From contig JALQBC010000013.1 in assembly GCA_023375675.1 (NCBI GenBank), positions 434,001-498,000 of the forward strand: a stretch of 64,000 nucleotides of DNA, given 5' to 3'. The DNA comes from Cytospora piceicola (Eukaryota; Ascomycota; Sordariomycetes; Diaporthales; Cytosporaceae). Below are positions 20,532-33,300 of the stretch, one piece after another. The number at the start of each line of letters is the position of its first letter. Position 1 is the first letter of the stretch. The notes under the pieces were generated by a model. The model was not told the origin of the DNA, ran no database searches, and saw nothing but the letters and a program-made list of their open reading frames with translations. Made by a program: the position numbers and the translations under genes.

Positions 20532-21940
20532 GGTTATTATGGGCTGGATTGCTGAGAAAGCTGGATGTGTGTAGTTCCGGGGATCAGAGATGATAGCAAG
20601 GTGAGACTGCAGTGTGTCGGGGGAGAGATGTGTCGTCGAGGTGAGCTTTAGGAAGTTGTATGACATGCGCATGGACTTTCTAAGATGATCATGATGTCAT
20701 ATAATCAATTCCCCGATTTGGTACCTGCATCAGCTGCATCCAAACCAAACCGCACCCCCCCCCCCCCATTTCCCAAGGGCTGTCTCCCCTAACCCCAAGT
20801 TTTGTCTCAATGTGAAGTGGATACCTACTTAAGTACTTACTTAAGTAAGTAACTAGCAACATTGAACTGAGAACTGAAAACCTCGCGTACCAAGCTCCAT
20901 CTAGACATTGTTGCGATCTTGATGTTCGATATCTCTTCGATGATGAGTGAGTCTGGAGCATCCCCTATTTGTTTGAATGTCCGCTTTAACAGAATCCCTT
21001 TTTCACCCGGCAAGTATGCTCGCTTAAAGCAGCCAACATACGATCAGTTCAACGGGCGCATATACACAAACTTTGCTAAAGCAGGAAGAGTTTCAGTATT
21101 GATTCAGTGTACATCCGATGGCTTGTTACTGACCAGGCACGGACTCTTTGACAGAAGGACTTTATATTTTACAATACACTGAAGTTCTGAGGTTGCCCAA
21201 CTTCAGTCAAAGACCTAGTAATTAATGTATTGTGGGTTCATCTGATCTTTCATCTTTTACACTCCCATCAATAGTGGTAGAGATATCTACAAGATATTAT
21301 TGGCTACCACACAAGCACCTAGGTACACTTGAAGCCTATATAAGCTCTTTCAATTCGAAACCGTTTTCGCACTCAGTAATTAGTACCCTGTATTCTCCCT
21401 ACTACCTGCAAGCTGTACGAAATGAAAGTCTGGTATTGCTTGGGTGACTGTCACATGGATGCGCCGTACACATGTGCAAAGTACCAGACCGGTTTATCAG
21501 CCTTATTGAATTAGCTAACCAAGTTCGATATCTTAAGCCAAGTAAGGATGTTCACAGGCCGCCCTCCCCCTATCGTAGGCCCTAGGACGAGGAGCTCAAG
21601 ACCGGGATTCTATAAAACGGCGAGCAGTCGTAAATTGCAGATCGAGGTCGCATGCAGTACCTATTGCAACTTCTCCGCCGTCAAGATACTCTCCCGCCTT
21701 GCCCGCAGAGACTCGACACTCGACATCGACAAGACTATAGATCGGTGCGAACCGCCTCCACCGTCACGCCTCCGCCGGCAAGGATGCTGGCTTGAAGCAG
21801 CCAACATGCGAACAATTCAACGGACGTATATACGCAAACCCGGTCGGTTCTATATTCAGCTGTTGCAAAGTCCGGACGATGCTGACCGAGTGCGCCCTAC
21901 TACCCTTGTTCTGTTCTCCTTGTATAGCCGGGACAGCATA
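20532..21940. other. Low-GC intergenic stretch with two decayed module copies
   Basis: Contains a C run (about 20755-20767), TACTTAAGTA-type motifs at 20821-20852 and the two related coding-like modules listed separately. The interval 21060-21550 is AT-richer than neighbouring exons. Confidence 0.45.
21009..21071 (+). pseudogene. Module copy A, decayed small-protein fragment
   Basis: A 63-base block matching copy B (21777-21839) at 54 of 63 positions without gaps. The shared frame reads GKYARLKQPTYDQFNGRIYT-N. It lies in an open frame from 20919 to 21182 (87 codons). Relative to copy B it has Cys to Tyr and Ala to Thr changes, both G-to-A transitions. I read it as a mutated duplicate of a small protein gene; the family is not recognised. 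Confidence 0.5.
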
Positions 21941-21944
21941 TTAG
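21777..21944 (+). pseudogene. Module copy B, Cys-rich C-terminal fragment
   Basis: The frame begins in the block shared with copy A and runs to a TAG at 21942-21944. After the shared block it adds a Cys-rich tail, for six Cys in all, including a CC pair and a CSPC. Upstream in the same frame is a stop near 21738, so any real gene needs an upstream exon, which I could not place. It may be a small Cys-rich protein or a relic. Its stop overlaps the ankyrin-CorA stop on the other strand. Confidence 0.4.
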
Positions 21945-24900
21945 CGCATCCCCGGTAGGTCCCTCCCCCTCTCAAGGTCCTCACTGAGCCTCACCCTGCG
22001 CCCGTCGAGGCTCGGCCGGGCCCACGGCGCCACCCCGGGACCGCTCCCGATGCTGAGCTTCCTCCGCATGGGCGACAGCCCCAGCCTCGCGTGGTTATCC
22101 CTGTCACGGCTCATCCTCGAGTTCCGCGAGTACCCACCCGGGCCCTCCAGCCCGCCCCTCTTCCAGTCCACGTCCTCCGCCGTCCACCGGTACGCCGAGG
22201 TCGAGTGGGCCCCTGCGGTCCCAGGCTTGGTCGCCCGGACGGTCCATGTTGACTCATCATCGAGGTGTTCCTTTTCGTTCTTTATGCTCCGTGGCGATGC
22301 TCTGTTGTGGCGGAGGCAGAAGCCTGTGTACTTCTCGGCACCTCGGAGGAGGGCCTTCCATGCATCCGAAATGTCGTGTACAAGGAAGGCCATAGCAATA
22401 AAGACGAAGGAGATGGCCAGCCCGATTCCGAACATCCTACGAGAACGAGAGTCAGTATTTGCCTGAGAGAGAAAGAAACGGGAGTCGCGAGACATGATCC
22501 AAGAGTATAGCTTTTGTTGCTCTCGGACCACACATGTCTCTAAACTCAAACGAAACATCCAAGTAAGGAAGGTAGATGCTCTCAGATAGTACACACCACT
22601 TTGAAACATAGCCGATCGTTAGCTGGTCGCCAAAATCTATATTAATTGAGAAGAATGCGGCTATGAAAGACATGGGGAGGAATATGATCGTGACAATGGT
22701 AAAGACCATAACTGTTTGGCCTGCATCATTCCAAGCGTCAGCGACCCCTTTAACCTTGGGGAGGTTCTCGAATACAAGACTTTCCGGATAAGAGACTTAC
22801 CCTGCTTCGCAGCACTGACAGCCTGCTCCCTGGCAAAGCGAGCCTCGAGGGCGTTGGAGTGCTTCTGCTTGAGATCAAGAAGGTTTGTCAGCCCTTCATA
22901 TATGCTGGCAGCCTGATTGTTCATTCGAACGATGTCGTTGCGGTGGACCAGGATCAGACGCTGTTGTTCTTCGAACCGACGCTTGATCTCTTTGATGACG
23001 CCGTCAGTAGACTTGCGCGTGCCCTCATGAGAAAGCTCTTCCGTTATGTTTATCAGCAGGTCTTCCAGGACGAGTATCTGTGAGTCCAACACAACAGCAA
23101 TGATCTTAAGCTCGTCTTGTATGTCCTTGATCTCGGCTAGCAGCTTCGTCTCCTGGTGGATGTTAAGGATATCGTCTGCATGCTCCATATTGTCGTCACT
23201 GCCGTGGCGGTACCGCTTCACCCATTGTGTGGACCTCTCCGAGGCCCTGTGGAATTTGCTAAAAAGCTGGCTCTCCTTGTCCGTAACGGTCCCTATACTT
23301 GCTTGGAAGATGTCTAAGAATTGATACTGTTGCTCGTCAAACCGATGCCGGTCAAACATGCCCGACGCCCGGCCGGTGATGATCATGGCCAGATCGTAGA
23401 CGGACTGGATAGGTGGACGAGTCTTCGCGTTCGTCTCCTCTACTATCCCATCAACCACATTCAGCGGGTCCTGTTTTGGCTGGTCCCATCGCTCAGGGAA
23501 GCAGGTTATCACCGTATCTAGAGCATGGTCAGCATTTTCACATCCGAAATCATGAAGAAGAGCTTACCACCACCGAGAATCCACAGCCACAGCTGGTCTA
23601 CCATGAAAACCTTGGGCTCGAAACGGTGCTTCTCGCAGTATCTCCAAACAACTTGATCATTGTCGCGCTGCGTAGTGTCGATTCCATGGTAGAGGAACTG
23701 GTCAAGCGTACGTCTTGGATGGAGTTGATTGATATAAGCATATATAAGAAGCTCATCCCGTGACGCGTTGCGCGGCGGTGGGACGCCCCTGCGGGCCTTC
23801 CGGATCGTCTCTGACATGCTGAGTCGCCGGTCATGTGTCTCATAATGGAGGAACGGCATCTTTCAGTGTACGGTTAGCAACGTCAGTTCGACATCCCGGG
23901 GAGTCACGGATAGACTTACGAAGAGCACCATCTTCCCGTTGTTGACCAGTTGTCTGAAAGCTCCCGTGGACGCGAATGATGGGGTGAATGACGGCTGCCT
24001 GACGCCCAACCTGGCCTCTTTGCTTCCTGGTGGGTTCCCCGGGTCGCCCTTTTTGCGCTTTGTGCGTGTCGGATGACGCTCGGCAATCTGCTCGGATTTC
24101 CCCTTCTTCCTGGTCTCCGCCTTGACGGTACTGTTCTCCGAGGTATCTGTGATGACCGACTCTGTGCCGGTGCCCCAGTTGAGCTCAGCAGCCTGCTCGG
24201 AGAGGACACCCAGGGCACTGTCCTCGTTCTCTGCTCGTCGACTCGGCACTCGCCGACAATGCGTCCTCATAAAGGTGTCATGGGCCAGGGCACCGCGGTG
24301 CTCTTGGTCAAAGGACTTCTCCAAGGCCTTGAACCCTTCCACGTCGCGGCCCCCGCTCTCGACGAACGCCTTGGCAAGCAGAGTCTCTACCCACGCAGTG
24401 TTGTTGGCAGGTAGGTGAATCCATCGAAACTGCGGTTCCCACTTCACGTTCTTGGTCAGGACCGGTACAGTCGGCTTCTTCTTCTCACTATCCTCCCAGC
24501 CATACAACAGCTCGTAGACAGTGTGTTTGAACACCAGCTGCTTCTTCTTCTCTCGGACGTCGCCTTTGCGGAACTTCATCTCCTGAAAGTCTCCAAAGTC
24601 GACGACTGTGGCGTAGAACTGCTTGGAAGCCTCCCGGGCGTCCTCGGACAGCCTGTCAGATGCCCTCGACGGCGACAACAGGTGGACGAGTTCCTTGTGG
24701 TGTCGCTCAGCCGCGCATAAGAGGGCAGTTCGCTCGAACTGATCCTTCAGAGACAGGTTCGTCTCGGGCCTTGCCAAGAGAAGCCTGACCACCTCTTCAT
24801 GGCCGCTATAGTGTTGGAAGGTCAGCTATTGACACTAAAAGCATCGTCCGGGGGGCTTCACAGCGATGCCAGCAGGGATGGGGGAGTTTATCTGGGAGGG

Positions 24901-25832
24901 ACCAACTTGAAAGCAGCCCAGTGCAAAGCCGTCATCCTATTCGACAGCTCAGCATTGACATTCGCCCCGGCAGCCAGCAACTTGTCCACGATGACGTGAT
25001 GCCCCTTCTCGCTCGCGTTATGAAGCGGAGTCCATCTGCCGTCCGAGGCCGCCTCCGGGTTCGCCCCGTGGCCCAGCAGCAGGTCCACAAAGTCGACCTG
25101 GTTGTTCTCGGCCGCCAGGTGCAGCGCCGTCTTGCCCCTGTTCTGCGCCGCGTCGACGTCGGCCAGCCTCAGGAACTCGCCGCTCAGCAGCGCCCGCGCC
25201 AGGCCCAGGTGGTTGTTCTTGGCCGTCCAGTGCAGCGGGGTCCTCCCGAGCGGGTCCCGCGGGTCCATCTCGACCCCGCGCCCGAGGAGGAGCCCGGCCG
25301 TCTCGAGCGTCCACCGCCCGCCCTTCTTCTCCGATGCCATCAGGAGCAGCGGCGTCCTGCCGTCCCTGTCGCCCTTGCGCCCGCCCGGCCCGGCGCCGCC
25401 GTCCGGGTCCGCGCCCGCCTCGAGGAGCGCCCTGGCCACGGCGTCGTGCCCGCGCATGCAGGCCGGGAACAGGGCCGTCTGCCCGTTCCGCCCGCGCCAG
25501 TCCGGGTCGGCCCCGCGCCCCAGTAGTTCCACCACCGCGCCCAGGTGGCCCGCCTCGGCGGCCTTGAACAGCGGCGAGAGCTCGTTCTCCTTGCGGGGGT
25601 GGACGTCCGCGCCGTGCTCGAGCAGGAGGCGCAGCACCTTCAGGTTCCCCTTGGTTGCCACCTTGACCAGGGCTTGCCGGAGTGCGTCGGCGTCGGACCG
25701 CGATGTCCACGGCTCCCCGGAGAGCACCTCCCGGACACGGGCCTCATTTCCGGAAACGCACGCCGAGATGAGCCGGATGTGTCTCTGCATGGGACCCGGC
25801 CCGTTGCTGGAGGATATGCTCGCCGTCATCAT
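21941..25832 (-). CDS. Ankyrin-repeat protein with CorA-like transmembrane domain
   Basis: Six exons: 25832-24907, 24805-23920, 23859-23568, 23517-22801, 22720-22534 and 22436-21941, giving 1167 residues. Exon 1 and the start of exon 2 encode a run of ankyrin repeats (for example RTPLHWTAKNNH, KTALHLAAENNQ, MTALHWAAFNGHEEV). A linker with a basic KKKGDPGNPPG stretch follows. Next is the family block MVDQLWLWILGGDTVITCFPERW, split by an intron, then a long coiled coil, then two membrane helices (TVMVFTIVTIIFLPMSF and MFGIGLAISFVFIAMAF) as in CorA-type magnesium channels. A basic tail ends the protein. The ankyrin-CorA arrangement is known in filamentous fungi, but its function is not established. 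The CorA selectivity motif GMN reads SIN at residues 965-967. Exon 1 is distinctly GC-richer than the remaining exons. Confidence 0.88.
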
Positions 25833-26881
25833 GGTTGGTAGGCCGACGGGCTGTGGTTTTGATACGCTCTGCTGCGGCGCAGTGCAGAGAGTGCTGAATT
25901 ACTCCAAAGGTACTTACTCAAGTACTCAAGTAACTCAACTCGGAGGCATCGTGTCTGGACGGCACATCGCAGCTGACTTTCACCGTACAGGTTGGCGCTG
26001 GAGGAAGAAGACAGAAAGGGCTTTCAAGATCCATTGGAGCATCCACAACCGGGTACAGCCCGATGTTGGGAGTGTAATTGGCGGTATTGTGTATGTAACA
26101 TTGAAAATAAGCTTGTGCTGTGGGCCAACCACGAAGAAGTTGGCTGCAGGGGCGGTCAGGCCAAGGGTCTCCATTAACCCGCTTTGGAAGTGCCCATGTA
26201 CATATGTAAGCCAATGCATTTCATCTCAGTCACTTGAGGACCTTGGGACGGTGAAAAGTGTGGTGCGTTAGGTATGTACCAGAGGTTGGTCTCCACGTCG
26301 GTCAACATACCAAGGGACAAACCTTGGAGCCGAGGAAGAAGGAAGTTCAAGTCGAACGACTAAGCATGTTTACTTAAGTACACGAGAGCCACTAAACGCA
26401 CTGCCCCCTTATTGATCACCACGTCCTGTCACCTTTGTTGTCTCGCCATACCCACATCACCGAAGCATCAATATCAAGGAAGCAACGGGAATGGGCACTG
26501 GGAATGCAAGTACATATGCGTAAGGGTCATCAATCGTTATAATTTTGTCCACCACCAACCACACCATCTGGAGCACAACGGTTCGTCGTGGTATAAAGAA
26601 ACCGATGTAGTCATACAGGCAGAGGTAACGAACGCAGGTCCTAGGGTCTGCAACAATTTTAAACCCTATAGAACTCCTCCAAAGAAAACCGACAGACGCA
26701 AGACGAATTGCATCTTCGCAATCACTACCAGCGCGGGGCGCATTTGCCTCTCAAGTTCTTTTCTTTGCGCCTCGTCCCATGTAAGTCTTTCTAGTGCCGA
26801 TAACCAGGGCCTTGAAAGCTATAACTTTTAAACCCGATCATGCGTTTACCGAATCCCAATTTCCAGAGCCTTGCTAGTTGT
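25833..26881. other. Intergenic, promoter of ankyrin-CorA gene
   Basis: About 1.05 kb with the promoter of the ankyrin-CorA gene at its left and the 3' flank of the GDH gene at its right. A TACTTACTCAAGTACTCAAGTAA run lies at 25910-25934. No gene supported. Confidence 0.45.
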
Positions 26882-29800
26882 CTACTCTATCGCGATCTTC
26901 GACATCCTCTTTGACATACTGTGCAATCGTTAGCGGGTGTCCAAGCAAATAGGTGTCCATACGCCACGGAGACTTACAAGTCATAGAAAGCAAACTGGCT
27001 CGGCTGGCTGCCAAACTCGTAAACGAATCGGCTGGCCAGATACGAGCCAAAGATGGCACACAGGTACGCTTCGGGGACCCTCTCGACAATGGTATCGAGG
27101 CCGATCTTGTCCAGCAAGAGCTGCGGCAGCGCATCCCTGAGGACCGCCTTGCGGATCCGCTCGTTCTTCCAGAGGTCACTGTGCTGTAGCTCCTCGTCAA
27201 GGGTTGTGATGGCATTTGACAGCTTGTCCGACAAGACGGAACGGGAGACACCCGTGGCCTCGTGCTCGCGCCAGATGGCCTCGAACTCGAGTCTGGCGTT
27301 CTCGCAGATCTTGGTCTGGACCTCCTTGACATACGCCTGGTAGAACTCTGGCGCAGTGCCTGTAGCGTCGTGGCACATGTGTTTGACGAAGCCATGGTCG
27401 TCAAAGCTCAAGGAGGCAAGGACCTCAAGAGAAGATGACGTTACGCCACCCTTGTTGGCGCTGGCATCCTTGAAGACGACACAGCCAGCCTCTTCAAGAC
27501 GCAGCTTGGCATCTTGGGTGATGAAGAGGTTCGCACCCTCGACGATGTACGGAATAGTCGTTCTGCCCTCCTTGATGATCTTGGCGACGCTTACCAGGTC
27601 GATCGACTCGGGACGGCCACCACAGGGCACGAACATGTCTGTCAGGCCAGTACTGCGAAGGTGGTAGGTGTTCCGGAAGGACGTGCCGTTGCCAACAAAC
27701 TCACCGCTGGGTAGCGTGATGTTGGAGTCATCGCAAAGTACACGGTAGCCATCCTTCGACAGCTTGGACATGTCGAACTGGGAGATCATCACACGCTCCT
27801 TAGCCAGACGGGCGAGCTCGTGCTTGTCAAGTCCATTGGGGTCAACCAGGACACCAGATCCGTCGACAATCGAGGTGTATTTCTCGTTGCTGAGCAAGAT
27901 CTCGTTGCTGCCCAGGTCACCATCAGGGCCGCCAGTTTGCATCTTCCTGACCGTGGCAGGGTCGAGCTTCAGCTTGCGGTAGATGCCCTTGACGTATTCG
28001 CGCACGCTCAGGGTGGTCATGCCGTAATGGTCATGAGGAATACCACCAAGCGTCGGGGACTTGCCAGTGAAGAATGACTTCCACCACGGCGCTCCACGAG
28101 CTCGGGCATGCTCAGTTGCCCAATCGACCAGGTCAGCAGTGTTCTCGTCAGGACCCAAGAAGAGGATTTCTTGTTTGCCGTAGAGATCCACAATAGGGTT
28201 CTTGATTCCAGGCGTTTCGGCGGGAAGAAGCAGATCCAGGATACTATCGATGTACTTCTCGAAGGCCTCGCGCGCCTTGTCCTGCTGCTTGGGGTCGAGC
28301 AGGACCACACCTTTGGAGCCGCCCTCAGGGATGTCTTTGTTCTTGCGCTGCTGTGTGCTGGCTAGACCGTAGTTCTCGTCAAACATATTGCGAGCGTTTA
28401 TGGCGTAGGCCTCCTTGCTGCGAGATTTGACGATACGAATACCACCACGAGCAACGTCCTTGAAACGCAGGTGGAACCCTCGCGATTCGGCCGAGATGAC
28501 GAGGAACATTCCGAACAGGGGCTTAGGGTATTCCACTTCTGGCAGGAAAGCAGGGTCCAATCGGAAACTGAGAGCCACCTTGGTCGGGGTGAAGTAGTTT
28601 GTCTTCAGTATGGCGTTGTTGAATGTCCGAGCGGCATGCCAGACCATCTCTTCGTGCTCAGTGGTTACCTCCCTGGTGATGTAATCCTTCAATTTCTCGT
28701 CGGACATGATATCCACAGCTGGCGTGGGAGCGATATTCTGTCTCTCGAACTCAGGGCCAACGCTGAGGTGGGTGCCGGCGAACGAGGCGTACAGCATCCG
28801 AACAAGCTGGGGATATGAAGCGATGATCTCCAGAATGTAGTCAGGGGTGAAGGTCTCGGTTCTCAGCCTTCGCTTCAGCTTGGAAAGAATCTCCTGATGG
28901 GTGCTCTTCCTGACGTCCAAAGCTTCCGACAAAGAGACATATTCCGACCCGAGACGGTTCAAGAAATGCTGAGTAAATACCCACACACAGTGACCGTATA
29001 TGGCCTCTTGTAGGCTCAGCTGACCGGTTGTGAACATGGAGTGCAGCTTGTTCTGAGGTATGCAGTAGATCAAGGAGATTTCCTTCATGATATGGTGAAT
29101 GGACTGGTCGAAAGGTGGGTAGCCGCTGCCCAGATTCGCCGCAGGCTTGAGGTACATACTCATGACTGTTATGCCATTGGAAAATTGCTCGACGTACTTC
29201 CGGGAACTTGTCACACCGTAGTAGTGGTACAAGTCGGAGAGCGCACTGAATATGCCTCTGGCCGTGCGTGACCGGAAGGCCACAACGAGACGCTTCTCCT
29301 GCGACCCTGCATGATCGAACACCTCGATGACCGGACCAGTCCGGCCGACAGCGACCTCGATGATTTCCCTATACATCTGCTTCGTGTTGTCGGTTGCCTT
29401 GGCCAAGAACATGCGGTCGCTGATGACCTCCAGGCGAGTCTCCTTAGGGTCGGCTTTGGGGTCGACGAACTGACACTGGTAGACGAAGTAACATCGCAAG
29501 GAGGCCTTGGCATCAGCTTTGTCACCCAGAACGCCTGGAGACCGGAAGGTCTCCACGCGGAACCGGTCGGTCAAGTTACCGTCCAGGTACTTGTTCTCCA
29601 GTCTGGTCTCAAAACGAGGGCCGCTGATGGCACTCTTTCCGGGCTCGCTGGTGTCGATATAGATGGCGTGGTCACTAGCCTCCATATCAAGTCGGATCTC
29701 TTCACGCTTGTCCTTGCGAGAGTACGCGGCCACCTTCGCAGCATACAAAGACGTGATGTGATCCGCGATGACGGCGGTACTCTCAAGCTGGAAGTACACA

Positions 29801-30310
29801 TCGTCGATTCCAAGTTCATTGTAGAACCACGCAATCTGCGCGTCTACACGACTCTCGGGAATCCAACCATTCTTCAGGATTACATCCCTGACTGTTCGGG
29901 AAGACTGGTTAGTCATAATCTGCCGCAAACTCCTCGAAGCAAGATCGCTTACCCTGGTTCATCTGAGCTTGCTTGCCCTTGAATTCAGGGGCGATGTAGC
30001 CCACTGTCGCAGACCGCAGCACCCGATAACCGTTGCCATTAGTTTTGGAGAGGGCAGGCACGCTGACGGACGTGGGCTGGGGGGAAGCGTGCCGGGAAGG
30101 GTCTTCAATGTCCTTCCCAGCCAGAATTTGGCCGGCACTGAGGGGACTGGAGGTTGGCATGGCGGTAGGTGACATGATGGTGTCCTCGGTGAAGGTGTCG
30201 TCTGAATCTTCGAAGGGGTCTGTATACGTAGGAAAGCTATCACATCCATCAAAGTCAGCCTCGAGGGTCGGACCCGGCGTTATAGGCGACCTGAGAGTGG
30301 TAGCCGCCAT
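26882..30310 (-). CDS. GDH2: NAD-specific glutamate dehydrogenase
   Basis: Three exons: 30310-29953, 29891-26978 and 26918-26882, giving 1102 residues, the size class of large fungal NAD-GDHs. Exon 1 encodes a Ser/Thr/Pro-rich acidic N-terminus ending FKGKQAQMNQ. It is spliced (GTAAGC, GACTAACC, ACAG) to VRDVILKNGW. The dehydrogenase core includes KDVARGGIRIVKSRSKEA, PEGGSKG, GPDENTADLVDWA and PYIVEGANLFIT, followed by the nucleotide-binding half. A 37-base last exon adds MSKRMSKIAIE after FAFYDF. The enzyme oxidises glutamate to 2-oxoglutarate and ammonium, and its usual role is using amino acids as carbon source. Without the small last exon the C-terminus would be wrong. The start at 30310 follows a CTCACA leader. 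Confidence 0.95.
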
Positions 30311-33300
30311 TGTGTGAGAGGGTGGGAGTGAACACAAGGAGTAAGGGTGGAAGATGTAGGCACATTCCTTGGTCTACAGAGGAATGGATGGATGAGCGGG
30401 AATGGCACGATCTGGAGAGGGGGCCCGCGGGCTATATGTATATGAAGGGGATTGAGGTCGAAGGTAGCCAGCTCTCTTTGTGTGATCAACAACATCCCTT
30501 GTGCTGGGAGTCGAGTCTAAGCCGTGACGGCCGAACCCCCGACCCACAACGCAACGCAGACCGTGCCACTCATATTAAAACCAGGTACATGTATCATACC
30601 TTGGTACCTAGGATGGTTTTGATCGAAGTATTGAGGCAACGGTCGCGAGCGGGCCCATCCCCGGAAGTCAAATCCGAACCAAAGCAAAGGGGGCAGGGCA
30701 GGAGGGGAAGTATAACAGGGGAGAATGGACAAGATGTTGGACGGCCGACCCGGACCCGGTCAAGCATGGTCTGACCCATACCTCTTCCAGGCAAAGGAGC
30801 GACAGATCGTCAGATGTGTTTTGTTTCAATGTGAAGGAAGGAACGGCCGCCACTGGACAACTTTGTTCCTTACATTCTCGTGTTTTGGCCTGGCAGATAC
30901 GATAACGGGGGCACATAGCCAAGGTACCTTGACCTTGGGAGTTGCCCGCGGGCCTTATCTCTGTCCATGTGGCACGCGTCCGTGATCTGTAACAACGCTC
31001 TTCTGCTCTGCATTCCAGACCGCGAGGTTCGAGCCAGTGAGTGTGAAGTTTCCTCACCGCTCAAAACCCGCTGATAAGGAATGTCTCGTTTTGTGAGGCT
31101 GAAGGGAATTGTCCTTTCAATGTCTTGGAACAAAAAGAACAAGCATGACGTACCGCCTCGGCCAGTCTGTGATCCGGTCAACGAAGGGCACTCCGGTATG
31201 CCTGGAAAGCAGGGAACAAATAGGGAACAAATAGTGTACCTACTAGAAGAGGGCAGCCCAGTTGAGACAGATCCTCGACGCCCGGTTGAGAAGAAGCGAG
31301 CTGAATTGGGGCTCACTGTCGTTCGATGCTTTCGTTGGTGGATGATCTACGAAATCGAAGGCGGTGGGAGATTTATGAGGGATCGGAAGGGGGGGGGGGT
31401 GTGTTCAGCTGCAAGCGAGAACAAAGAGGCTGAGATACGATAGCTAATATTTGTTTCTTGTTGGTCAGAACCAATGACTACCTAGGTAGCAGAGAGATAA
31501 GAGCCGAGGTGAACAACAGAAGAACAAAGAGCGAAAAGGGGAGCGTGAGAGCGAGTACGAACCGTTAGCGGTCGGGTCTATTCCTTCGGCTCCTCCAAGC
31601 TGTGGCATCTATATGTTCTGATATAGTTGGCAGCTGCCCAGTTATTATTAGGGCCCCGTATGGACAACAAGCTGGGACCTTGGTGGGATGGGGACATGGT
31701 TGCATGACAGGACATGGTGAGGACAGGGGAAGATCAATGGTTTGCTGGCTGGTGCAATGGTACCAGTTGACAATGGTGCCATGGTGCCATGGTGCAATGG
31801 TACAGTGTATCATTTCCTGATTGATGTCATCCAGCATCACGGCTTGCGCTTGGACCGGGAATGGAGACGATCGAATCGTCCAGATGGGAACTTCGAGAAC
31901 AACTCGAGAGGCAGCTAGGCTCGGAAATGCAAAAGCAGGCGCTGTGCATGCGGTGGTTGCAGTATTTCCAGGGCTCTCAATCCAAGGATTGGGCGCGGCT
32001 CCCGGCAGCACGGGAACAGCACGGCAAGGCGCAGTTTCAGCTCCACCGCATCGCCTGCTGGTCTGTGGCAAGTCATGTGTGGCCAACGACCAACGACCAG
32101 CGACCAGCTAGTTGACGACAGGCCGGCGCAGATTCCGAGGAGAGACACGAGCACAACCCGAGCTGCTGGGAGTGTCCCCGTGTTGGGGATGGGGAAGTCG
32201 GGACGGGCGGGGAGGAGACGTTGGTGGATAAGCGAGCTTTACCTTGTTGATTTTAGTTGATTCTTTTCCAAATGTCTAGAAAGAAGAAACAAAGAGCAGT
32301 TCAACGTCGAGTGATATCGATAGCGATTGATTAAAAGCTGACAGGGCCGACAAATCGGTTTGAGATGGTGAACGGTGGGTGGCTTTTGGGTGTCTCATTG
32401 GCGGCCACTTTGTTTTTTGGGGTGGGATTTGGGGGACTGGCCGGTCTTAACAATACAAATACCATGCACGCATGGATGGAGTCCTGCAGGAGGGCATCGC
32501 CGCTTTATATATATATGTAAAATACATAGGTATTTATATGTAATATACACACCACCACTGTTGACTTCGAAACCTCCTAGAACCCTCTCGTGTCCATGAG
32601 TCAACCGAGAAAATTCTGTGCTCCGTCCATCATGATGACTTGCAACGAGAGGCACAGAATCGCGCAAGAATGGCACCAACCTTGATGATTGGAGACAAGC
32701 TAGGGGAAAACAGGCGAAGAGACCGCCCGTCCCCCATATATCCATTTTTGGGCGGTGGCGGCCACCTCTAAACCTATTTAGGAAAGCCACTCAGGCCTTC
32801 AATTGGGCCAACCACCAAAAAGGATACGTCTTTTATTGTGGTACCTGACGGGAACAGGACGCCCGGTACCTGAAATAGTGGAGATTAGTCTGATTCCCAC
32901 ATGTTAGACTTTGTCGACGAAACGGTTATTCGAGGCTCTACGCATGACAGCATCACTATCACAGACCAAGGAATTGCCTCACCTGGGATTAAATCCCCCT
33001 CCAAAACCAAAGAAGGAGAAGAAAAAAAGCCCCCCGTTTCACCCCTAGCCACAAAAAAAAATCATGAGTGTCCCGCCTCAGAGCAAGGGATTCTGTGAAT
33101 TTCTGTTCTTGCGGTCGTGATGGTCAGTCAGTCAGTCACATGCCAGACTCAAGGTGAGACGGGCGAGGCCGAGAGCGCGTCACAGTTGGACTAACTATAA
33201 GTACCATCAATCCGTCCATCTATGGGTCCATCTACTTGAGAACAAAGCAACGGTTCAAATAGATCGACGATAGAGTTACAGCACCGGTCTCCAGTGTCCC

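Noticed and set aside
31565..32086. 173-codon minus-strand frame in the gene-free stretch
   Set aside because: It crosses the CCATGGTG repeats, has irregular composition, no conserved block and no splice partners.
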